Positions 35,610-43,225 of a DNA stretch of 64,000 nt are shown here, piece by piece. The position numbers were made by a program, and so were the translations under genes. The notes beneath the pieces are model-generated. The model was not told the DNA's origin, ran no database searches, and saw only the letters and a program-made list of their open reading frames with translations. Numbering within the stretch: position 1 is the stretch's first letter; each line of letters opens with the position of its first letter. This DNA comes from Limisphaera sp026417315 (GTDB taxonomy: Bacteria; Verrucomicrobiota; Verrucomicrobiia; Limisphaerales; Limisphaeraceae): the NCBI RefSeq assembly GCF_049537125.1, contig NZ_JBMVQY010000003.1:372001-436000 (forward strand), read 5' to 3'.

Positions 35610-37940
35610 TCACCCGGGGACGCCTCGATCTTCTCCGCCAGCCCGTCCAGCCGTGTCGGCTTCTTCCGAACGGCTCAAGGAGGCGGTAAACCGCTTGATC
35701 TGTTCATGCGTCCCCAGCACCAACAGTTCGTCCCCCGACTCGATGCGGTCCCAACCCGTCGGTGCCACTTTTTGCATCCCGGCCCTCCCAATCGCCGCCA
35801 CCTGAATCCCAAACCGCCGAATCCAATCCAGCTCCCGCAACGTCCGTCCCGCCGCCGGACTTCCCTCCGGGACCACCACTGTTTCCAATGCGAGGTCGGG
35901 GAACGCGGCCGGACCCGCACCCGCACCAGCCAGCCGCAAATAATTGATGGCCCCCTCCAGCGCTTGCGGCGCCCCCAGGACCAGCAGTTTGTCGTGTGGA
36001 TACAGGCAGGCCTCTCCCCCCGGATTCGTGATGGGCCATCCCTGCCTCTCGATGCCCACGATGGTACATCCGAAACGTTCCCGCAGCTTCAGCTCGGCCA
36101 AACTCCGACCCGCGTGCGCACTGTCACCCGGCAGTTCCACCTCCACCACATCCAAATCCCATTCGTCCGTGCCTGACAACCCGAGCGCCGAGCCCGCCGT
36201 GGTGCCGGTGCGCCCGCCGGGCCATTGCTGCCGCAGTTCCCATTCCAGACGCGATTGCCATCGAATCAGGCGCTTCCGAAGCACCACCGCCGCCACCAAC
36301 AGGCCCGTCACCAGCACGCCCGCACTACCCGCCAGCGAGACTCCGGGCGGCAACAACAACGCCAGCCACTCCAGACCCGCCGCCGTGGCCACCACTCGCA
36401 GCGCACCCTCCAGCAACGGTTGCAATCGCTTCTGTCGCGGTGAGCCTCGCGTGGCCGCTTCCGCCAATACCATCACCACCACCCCCAAACTCCGCCACCA
36501 CGCCAGCGCCAGCGGCAGGGCCAGGAGGCCCACCCCCAGACCGAATCCCCACAACCACACGCCCCCTTCTCCACCGGCAATCCCCTCCGCTCGCAACCAG
36601 CGCCACACGCGCGGCGCTGTCACCACCAGGGCCGACAACACCACCGTCCACAATCCCACTTGTCCCAACGGACGCCGCACCAGGCCCCACAGCAACCGCC
36701 CCTGTGGGGAACTCCGCAATCGGTCCAGCCAGCCCGCATAAAACAACAACCACTCCCGTGCCGGCTCCGGTGACCGCTCCGCCCCGAGTCGACTCCACCG
36801 CTCCGCCCTCCGTCCCAACCACGGCGCCGCCAGGCTCGTCAACAACGCCGCCCCCACCACCGCTGCGTAGAACTCCGACGGCATGATCCCGGCCGTCACC
36901 CCCACCTGCGCCAACACAAACGAGAACTCGCCCAGGGGTGTCAAAGTCAGTCCCGCCTGCAGTGCTTCGCGCACCCGAACCCCCGTGACCATCAACGCCA
37001 CGGCACACGCCGCCGGTCGCAACACCCACGCCAGGCACGCCAGCCCCAACGTCCATGGCCACACCGCCCCCGCTTCGCGCACGTTCACCTGCATCCCGAT
37101 CGCCACGAAAAACACCGCCCCGAAAATCTGCTGCAAGCCCGCAAACACCCGCTCCAAATCCCCCCGATACCTTGTTCCACCCACAATCATCCCGAACACA
37201 AACGCCCCCAGGGCCAGCGAGTAGCCCGCCCGTACCGCCGCCCAGGCCAGGCCCAGCAACAACCCGCCCACCACCAGCGTCCGCACTTCCGGCAACGTCT
37301 CCCGCGTCAACCACCCCAGCAGCCGCGGCACCACCAGCAACGTCAACAACACCACCAACACCACAAACGCCACCAACCCGCCCACAATCTCTCCCACCAC
37401 CGGCGCCGGCCCGCCCAGATGCACCATCGAAGTCAGCACCGTCAGCATCACCACGGCGATCAGGTCCTCCAGCAACGTCATCCCCAATGCCAGCTGTCCG
37501 GGCCGCTCGTGCGTCTGTTGCGTCTCCTCCAGTACTCGGCTGATGATCGCCGAGCTCGAGACCATCAACGTCCCCGCCAGAAACAACGACTGCACCGGCG
37601 ACCATCCCAACGCCCAGCCCAACAGCCGGCACACCTGCAACACCAGCAGTGCCGCCCCTGCCGCGGCCACCGCCACCGAAAGGCCCAACGCTTGGAAGCG
37701 ACGCAAACTCAGGTTCAGTCCGATGGAAAACACCAGGAACACCAGCCCCAACTCGGCCAGCAGCTCCACCCGTGCCTGATCCCGCACCAGCGCAAACGGC
37801 GGCGTGTGCGGCCCGATCACCATGCCCGCCACCAAATATCCCACCACCGCCGAGAGCCGCAGCCGCACGCACACCCAGGCCGCCGCCCCGGCTACCAGCC
37901 ACACCACCGCCAGGTCGCGAATCAATTCCACACCCGTCAC
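35610..37940 (-). CDS. CPA2-type monovalent cation/proton antiporter with two RCK_C (TrkA_C) domains
   Basis: A 776-aa membrane transporter. Residues ~1-385 are a Na_H_Exchanger (KefB/CPA2) domain with about 12 helices: VVGYLVAGMVIGPHT, LVFLVFSIGLNLSL, and MTLLEDLIAVVMLT carrying the acidic transport site. Residues ~385-590 contain further helices not present in standard KefB (LWTVVLSALVV, GFGLGVGLLALPLALAW, WLALLLPPGVSLAGSAGVLV). Residues ~592-766 are two RCK_C ligand-sensing domains (AGRSLAELKLRERFG... and AGRTLRELDWIRRFG...), with no NAD-binding RCK_N between them. GTG 37940 is chosen because the membrane region starts there; the upstream 41 codons look noncoding. It probably handles K+ or Na+. 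Confidence 0.87.
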   Translation of the reverse strand: MTGVELIRDLAVVWLVAGAAAWVCVRLRLSAVVGYLVAGMVIGPHTPPFALVRDQARVELLAELGLVFLVFSIGLNLSLRRFQALGLSVAVAAAGAALLVLQVCRLLGWALGWSPVQSLFLAGTLMVSSSAIISRVLEETQQTHERPGQLALGMTLLEDLIAVVMLTVLTSMVHLGGPAPVVGEIVGGLVAFVVLVVLLTLLVVPRLLGWLTRETLPEVRTLVVGGLLLGLAWAAVRAGYSLALGAFVFGMIVGGTRYRGDLERVFAGLQQIFGAVFFVAIGMQVNVREAGAVWPWTLGLACLAWVLRPAACAVALMVTGVRVREALQAGLTLTPLGEFSFVLAQVGVTAGIMPSEFYAAVVGAALLTSLAAPWLGRRAERWSRLGAERSPEPAREWLLFYAGWLDRLRSSPQGRLLWGLVRRPLGQVGLWTVVLSALVVTAPRVWRWLRAEGIAGGEGGVWLWGFGLGVGLLALPLALAWWRSLGVVVMVLAEAATRGSPRQKRLQPLLEGALRVVATAAGLEWLALLLPPGVSLAGSAGVLVTGLLVAAVVLRKRLIRWQSRLEWELRQQWPGGRTGTTAGSALGLSGTDEWDLDVVEVELPGDSAHAGRSLAELKLRERFGCTIVGIERQGWPITNPGGEACLYPHDKLLVLGAPQALEGAINYLRLAGAGAGPAAFPDLALETVVVPEGSPAAGRTLRELDWIRRFGIQVAAIGRAGMQKVAPTGWDRIESGDELLVLGTHEQIKRFTASLSRSEEADTAGRAGGEDRGVPG

Positions 37941-38089
37941 GCCGCCATTCTGCCCGTTCCCGCGTCTCCGACGCACGGCCAATCCATGCCCGCCGCGCCA
38001 AGGTGCGCATACACCGGCCCACACCTTGGGAGCGCCATCCCGGGCGCTTTGCCCCTTGGCCAACCCGGACCACCTCTTACACTGCCCCC

Positions 38090-38788
38090 ATGAACAGCGT
38101 CATTTTGGTGGCCGCCGGACGGAGCACCCGCATGGGGGGGCAGGGGGACAAGCTCTGGCTGTCCCTGGCCGGGCGCCCGGTCATCGCCCACGTCTGGGAA
38201 CGCTTCGACCGCTGTCCCCTCGTGGACGAAATCGTCCTGGTCACACGCCCGGAAACCCAACCCCGATTCCTCCAACTGGCTCAAGAAATCCGCACCACCA
38301 AGCCTTTCCGATTCGCCCCGGGGGGCCCGCGCCGACAGGACTCCGTGTGGAACGGGCTCCAAGCCGTGGCCCCCGAGGCGGACCTTGTGGCCGTCCAGGA
38401 CGCCGCCCGCCCGTGCACCCCTCCCGATCTCATCCGCGCCTGCTACGAAGCCGCCCGCCGCACCGGCGCCGCCGTCGCCGCCCAGCCCGTCACCGATACC
38501 ATCAAAGAATCCCTCGACGGACGCTTCGTCACCCGCACCCTCGACCGCGCCCGACTCTGGGCCGTCCAAACCCCGCAGGCCTTCCAAACCTCCATCCTCC
38601 GCCGCGCCCTGCACGAGGCGCAGCGCCGTGGACTGGAAATCACCGACGACACCGCCGCCTGCGAGCTCATCGGTCAACCCGTGGAACTCGTCGTCCACCC
38701 CGCTCCCAACCCCAAACTGACCCGACCGGAAGATCTCCCCTTCCTGGAATGGCTCCTGCGTCAGACTGGTGTGGCCCCCAATCCCTGA
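38090..38788 (+). CDS. ispD: 2-C-methyl-D-erythritol 4-phosphate cytidylyltransferase
   Basis: Third enzyme of the MEP isoprenoid pathway: CTP plus MEP gives CDP-methylerythritol; 232 aa, cytosolic. The nucleotide-binding loop is VILVAAGRSTRMGGQGDK. RQDSVWNGLQA, VAVQDAARPCTPP and the TDTIKES lysine are the IspD hallmarks, and TPQAFQTSILRRAL and LEITDDTAACELIGQPVEL complete the fold. ATG 38090 fits; the frame extends upstream only as noise overlapping the antiporter. ispF is not adjacent. A ttggcc...ttacact pair about 15-35 bp upstream might be its promoter, but this is weak. It is convergent with murJ. Confidence 0.95.
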   Translation: MNSVILVAAGRSTRMGGQGDKLWLSLAGRPVIAHVWERFDRCPLVDEIVLVTRPETQPRFLQLAQEIRTTKPFRFAPGGPRRQDSVWNGLQAVAPEADLVAVQDAARPCTPPDLIRACYEAARRTGAAVAAQPVTDTIKESLDGRFVTRTLDRARLWAVQTPQAFQTSILRRALHEAQRRGLEITDDTAACELIGQPVELVVHPAPNPKLTRPEDLPFLEWLLRQTGVAPNP

Positions 38789-38919
38789 CGCTTCGCGCAA
38801 AAAGCCACCCCGGCAGAGCGTCTCGAACTTCCGGACATCCGATTCTGCATGGTCCGCGGGTTGTTCCCTCCGGATTCGCAGGGCTCCATGGCCCTCTCTG
38901 CTGCATGCTCTGCAGCGGG

Positions 38920-40503
38920 TCAGGTGACCCGGCGCTTCCGTCCCGGCCACCTCGACCGAACCAGCTCCCACAACTCCGTGGCCACCGGAATCCGCAGCAG
39001 CCACGCCAGCAGAGCGTACACCAACGTCCCGGCCGCGCCCGGTACAAACACCGCCGCCATTCGCAACCCCACGGTGTCGTGGCCCCATTTCACCCGCCAT
39101 GCATGCCCCGCAGCCGCCGTCACGACGATGGTGATCGCCGCCATCAGCAACAGCCGCCCACCCAGCGGGCGCAACGATGCCCACTCGAGCCGACGCAGTT
39201 TCCTTCGCAACGCATACGCCAGCAGGGCACAGTTCAGGGCGGAGGTGATGGTGTTGGCCAGGCCGAACCCCGCCTGGCGCAGCGGATGCACCAGCCAGGC
39301 CGACAACGCCAGGTTGATCCCCAGACAGACCACGCTGATCCACATGGGCGTGCGTGTGTCGTCCAGCGCGTAGAACGCGCGCGCCAGGACGTTCACCAGC
39401 GAATAGGCCACCAAACTGGGCGCCAGAAACTGCAGCGCCCAGGCCGTGCGCAGGGTGGCGTCCGGACCGAACCGCCGTCCCTCGAACAACAAACGCACAA
39501 TCGGCTCGGCCAGCACCACCAGCATCACGGCCGCCCACAAATTCACGGTCAACAGGTGTCCCACGCCGTGCCGCAGCGTTTGGCGAAACTCGCCGTAGTC
39601 CCTGGAGGCGGCCAATCCGGACAACGTGGGCAACAGATAGGTGGCTACCGAGATTCCAAACACGCCCTGCGGCAGTTCCATCAGCCGCACTGCGTAGTTA
39701 TAGGGTGCAATCACGGGCGCCTGCGGGCTGTCCACCCACAAACCCAGCAACTGCACCATCACCACGTTCAGGTGAAAGGCCGCCACGCCGATGGTCCCCG
39801 GGATCATCCGCCGCACCACTTCGCGCACGGTTTCATCCCGCCACGGCGCCACCCATTCATACCGAAAACCCTCCCGGCGCAGGGAGGGCCATTGGAACGC
39901 GGCCTGGGCCAGTCCGGCCGCCAGGACCCCGTAAGCCAGTGCGTAGATCTGCTCGTGCAACTCGCGCCCCCAGAACGGGGCCACGGCCAGCACCGAGACG
40001 ATCATCACCACGTTCAACATGGCGGCACCCATGGCCGGAATGAAGAAATAGCCGCGTGCATTGAGCATGCCCATGAACACCGCCGTCAGGCAGACCGGCA
40101 GCATGTAGGGAAACATGATTCGCAGCAGCGACAGCATGAGGCGAACGCGGCCCTCCCAGGGGCCCCATTCGAGCACGGCGGTCACACCCAGTACCACCAG
40201 GCCGATGATCACCGCGGCGGCCACGATCAGGCCGGAAATCACGGCGTTGGCGGCCCGCCACATGCCCGCCGTGTCCCCCCGTCGTTCCTTCTGCTTGAAA
40301 ATGGGGATGAACGCCGCTGTCAGGGCGCCCTCGCCGAGGAGCCTTCGGAACAGGTTCGGCATGGTGAAGGCCACTTGAAAGGCGCCCGCCACCCATCCGT
40401 CGCCCATGAACCGGGCATAGACCATCTCGCGAACCATGCCGAGGATCCGGCTGGTCAGCGTGGCCAATGCCATGGCCCCGGAGGATTTCAGCAGTTGCGA
40501 CAT
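38920..40503 (-). CDS. murJ: Lipid II flippase MurJ
   Basis: MOP-superfamily transporter that flips lipid II across the inner membrane for peptidoglycan synthesis, 527 aa with about 14 helices. The N-terminus SGAMALATLTSRILGMVREM contains the essential helix-1 arginine region. FRRLLGEGALTAAFIPIFKQ is the MurJ signature, followed by FPYMLPVCLTAVFMGMLNARGYFF, MELPQGVFGISVATYLLPTLS and LARAFYALDDTRTPM. Full length, with a basic C-terminal tail (RSRWPGRKRRVT). Upstream is a 435-bp gap, so it appears to be transcribed alone. Confidence 0.96.
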   Translation of the reverse strand: MSQLLKSSGAMALATLTSRILGMVREMVYARFMGDGWVAGAFQVAFTMPNLFRRLLGEGALTAAFIPIFKQKERRGDTAGMWRAANAVISGLIVAAAVIIGLVVLGVTAVLEWGPWEGRVRLMLSLLRIMFPYMLPVCLTAVFMGMLNARGYFFIPAMGAAMLNVVMIVSVLAVAPFWGRELHEQIYALAYGVLAAGLAQAAFQWPSLRREGFRYEWVAPWRDETVREVVRRMIPGTIGVAAFHLNVVMVQLLGLWVDSPQAPVIAPYNYAVRLMELPQGVFGISVATYLLPTLSGLAASRDYGEFRQTLRHGVGHLLTVNLWAAVMLVVLAEPIVRLLFEGRRFGPDATLRTAWALQFLAPSLVAYSLVNVLARAFYALDDTRTPMWISVVCLGINLALSAWLVHPLRQAGFGLANTITSALNCALLAYALRRKLRRLEWASLRPLGGRLLLMAAITIVVTAAAGHAWRVKWGHDTVGLRMAAVFVPGAAGTLVYALLAWLLRIPVATELWELVRSRWPGRKRRVT

Positions 40504-40938
40504 TGGCCGAGCAGTCTAGGCAGGCAAACCCCGGGGGCCAAAGTGGAAACTCGTCGGATGCCCCAAGAGCCGCGCATTTCAGGTCCCTGACAGCCCCGAA
40601 CGCTCGGCGCAGTTCCGGGCATCCCCGGCACGAGAACAGTGGGAGAGCGACAATTCCCCGGGCTTCGGGAATCCGGGGCTCAGAAACTGACGTCCGCCGG
40701 TGCACAAAACATCCGCACGCGGCGGGCGGTCTTCGGATGCTCCAGAGGCGCGGGCCGGGTTGGTTGGCAGCATGGCCTCACTTGGGATACCCCTTCGGAG
40801 GGAGCGGCGACCGCCCCGCGTTCGCGAACGGCCACGACCTTCGCGGGCCCCCCGGCCAGGGCGACCGGCCTCCCCGCGGCGGCTGGTGGGTGGACATCTC
40901 TTGGTCCCCGCGAGTTGTGCCAGGACTTCCCGGGAAAT
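40504..40938. other. 435-bp intergenic region, no gene seen
   Basis: Lies between the 5' end of murJ and the 3' end of the isomerase-like gene, so it should carry the murJ promoter; no clear promoter pair was found. Small hairpins such as ccccttcggaggg near 40791 are present. Open frames on both strands here have no conserved features. Confidence 0.45.
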
Positions 40939-42570
40939 TCAGGCGGACGAGGCGCTCAAATCGAGAAACTGCAGTCCCGCTTTGCGCAGCGCGTACCCGG
41001 ATTCCCGCAGGAAATCGCCATAGCAAAGCATCCAGTGAAATCCCCGCATCTCTTCCAGCAACTTCCGCCAGTCGCCCTGGATGCGGACGTCGATCTGGGT
41101 GCGACAGATCTCGAAGAAGGGATTGGCCAGGATCGTACCGCGGAAGCCCAGCCAGCGTCGGGCATTGAAGTCCGGGCCGAGATGGGTGGTGGTCTGGCCC
41201 CGTTTCATCTCCACCTTGGGGGCCGCGCCGTAATCGGACTCGAAATGCGTCAGGATCCGAGCGGGCTCGAGGCGTTTGCCGTCCATGCGACGTGGCGCGG
41301 TGCAGTGCGCCAACGTAAGGAGGCCGTCGTGGGGCGTGGTGGGGTTGTGAAGAAAGGCGGGTTTGCCCGAGAGGTAATGCAGCAAAATCCCGGCGGGAAT
41401 GACGACGAAGTCGGACTCGCAAAAGAGCAGGTAGCCCTCATCGTTGAGCAGCGTGAGCGTCAGGCAGGCCGTGGTTTGGGCGATACCCATGATGGGTCCC
41501 ATGCAGTGATGGACGGTGAGGGCATCGGTCTCATGCTCGGCCATCAGGTCGAGAAACACCTCCTTCAGGACGAACGCCCGGGAAACAAACGCGGGGTCGG
41601 TTTCCAGTTTCACGCCGGCGCCGCTCAGATAGGTGCGCGCGGCCCGCTCGCAGGCGCTCATTCGCGCCGCGTCACGGAACGAGGACTTCAAGCGGGCTTC
41701 CAGGTCCGGATAGGAACAGTCGATGAGCTCCAGCTTCCACACTTCGCGAGCCAGGCGGGGGGCCTGGCGCCCGCCCTCGCCCCAGCCCCCGGGCCCCCCG
41801 ATGCAGACCACCTTCTTGCGATACGTGTTGCGCAGGCCGTACAGCGCGCGCAGTCGCCACAGGAGCTCGTCATAGCGGTCCACGACCAAATCGTGAACGT
41901 CCATGCCCGGCTGACCGAACTCGTCCACGGTCTTTCGAAGGAATCGGGAGTGGACAATCTCGTACCACAGATAGGCAGGGCCGGGGTCGTGCCGCAGGAA
42001 CATGAGATTGAACCGGTCCGGTCGCACGAGGGCTTCCAAAATATTCAGCCAGCCTCCGGCCCCGTAGATCAGCATGACGTCGGAATCGGCCCGGGCCACT
42101 TGGGCAGCGGCCTCGGCGGTTTTCACGGCCTGAACGGGCAGGAGGTGCAGAGGAAACTCCGCCCGGGCGGCCATGCGTTGCAATTCGCGGCTGATTCGGG
42201 CCTGTTCCTGTTGCGCAGCCTCGTCTGTGTGAATGCCTCCCCAGTTGCGCCAACTGGTGGCTTCCCGCCGCTGGGGAGTCTCGTACGTCAGCACAGGTTG
42301 GACGCGGAGAGGTTTGCGTTGGAGAGGCACACGGGAGCCGGAGAGCGGGGCGGGTGGTGCCGCGGCGGAGGGCAGTCCGCGGAGCACGAGGCCGGAGGCT
42401 GCGGCCAACCCCAGACCGCGCACGAACTGCCTCCGCGTCAGCGGCCAGGAAGCCGGCGCCAGAGAATCCCCCGCATCCTCAACAGACCCGCCCGGGCGAG
42501 CCGTTTCCCGAACTTTGGGGACCGAAACGCAGCAGGGACAGCCACCAAGGGAGGAGTTTTGGGCGTTCAT
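40939..42570 (-). CDS. Tat-signalled L-fucose/L-arabinose isomerase-like protein
   Basis: A 543-aa protein. Residues ~44-70 look like a twin-arginine signal (LTRRQFVRGLGLAAASGLVL) behind an unusually long N-region that includes CPCC. The mature part resembles the sugar isomerase superfamily: YGAGGWLNILEALVRPDRFN, LFCESDFVVIPAGILLHYLSG, PTTPHDGLLTLAHCTAP. The E-D pair in CESDF and the histidine in the AHC segment correspond in general position to metal ligands of fucose/arabinose isomerases, but I cannot confirm activity. ATG 42570 precedes an acceptable Tat N-region; an ATG at 42645 adds 25 unconserved residues. Sugar isomerases are normally cytosolic, so export is odd. Confidence 0.62.
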   Translation of the reverse strand: MNAQNSSLGGCPCCVSVPKVRETARPGGSVEDAGDSLAPASWPLTRRQFVRGLGLAAASGLVLRGLPSAAAPPAPLSGSRVPLQRKPLRVQPVLTYETPQRREATSWRNWGGIHTDEAAQQEQARISRELQRMAARAEFPLHLLPVQAVKTAEAAAQVARADSDVMLIYGAGGWLNILEALVRPDRFNLMFLRHDPGPAYLWYEIVHSRFLRKTVDEFGQPGMDVHDLVVDRYDELLWRLRALYGLRNTYRKKVVCIGGPGGWGEGGRQAPRLAREVWKLELIDCSYPDLEARLKSSFRDAARMSACERAARTYLSGAGVKLETDPAFVSRAFVLKEVFLDLMAEHETDALTVHHCMGPIMGIAQTTACLTLTLLNDEGYLLFCESDFVVIPAGILLHYLSGKPAFLHNPTTPHDGLLTLAHCTAPRRMDGKRLEPARILTHFESDYGAAPKVEMKRGQTTTHLGPDFNARRWLGFRGTILANPFFEICRTQIDVRIQGDWRKLLEEMRGFHWMLCYGDFLRESGYALRKAGLQFLDLSASSA

Positions 42571-43225
42571 GATTTGGCCAGAGATTGCGACTTCAGGGAT
42601 CGAGCCGTCGCACCGAGGGCGGAACAACCCTTCGCGACGCGACATCCTCGTTCATCACATCGTCTTTTTCGTTCGGTCTCGATGGAAAGTCAACCGAATC
42701 GTTCCGGGCGCGGCCGCATGCGAGCAATCCCGCAGCCGGCTGGCTGCGGATCGGGGAGGCCGGTTCGTTTGGGGGAGCAGCGCGCAGCCTTCAACGCATG
42801 ACCCGCCAAATGGTGGAAGCGGCCGGTCCTGGTCCGCGGGGTTGTTCTCAAAACCGGAAATGCCGCGGGACGTCCCCGGGACGCTGACCCGCCCCGAGCC
42901 GGAACCGGGCCGTCAGAATCCGTCGGCTCGGCCCTTCGAGCAGGATCCTCCCGCAGCACCAGCTGCCGCAGTGGATCCCTCCACGGGGATGCTTGAAGGA
43001 CGGGACCCGAGCGGTGGGCCCAATCGCAGTTGCCCGCCCCTGCGGAGGCTGTGCCCACCCTCACTCGTCCCGTTTCATGAGGGATGAAGGGCCCCGCGGT
43101 CTCGGCCCCAAGGTGCGCCGGCGTACAGGCGAAACGGTGCCCCCAGCCGGGGCGAGCCCTCGGAGCTCATGGGCGAGCGCTTTAACCGGCTTCGATCCGA
43201 TGCCCGCGGGAGAGGCGGGACGGAG
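42571..43225. other. 655-bp intergenic region with degenerate repeat sequence
   Basis: Separates the ilvD 3' end from the isomerase-like gene start. No coding region is supported. The part near 42990-43180 (cccaatcgcagttgcccgcc, gcggtctcggcccc, ccccagccggggcgagccc) resembles the dispersed hairpin repeat at low identity. The isomerase promoter should lie at the left end. Confidence 0.45.

Noticed and set aside
34440..36176. A 578-aa Pro/Arg-rich frame overlapping recJ and the antiporter end
   Set aside because: It spans two well-supported convergent genes in shadow frames; its composition is that of a GC-bias artefact.
37804..40590. A 928-aa frame overlapping ispD and antisense to murJ
   Set aside because: It is His/Gln/Arg/Pro-rich without motifs and conflicts with two certain genes.
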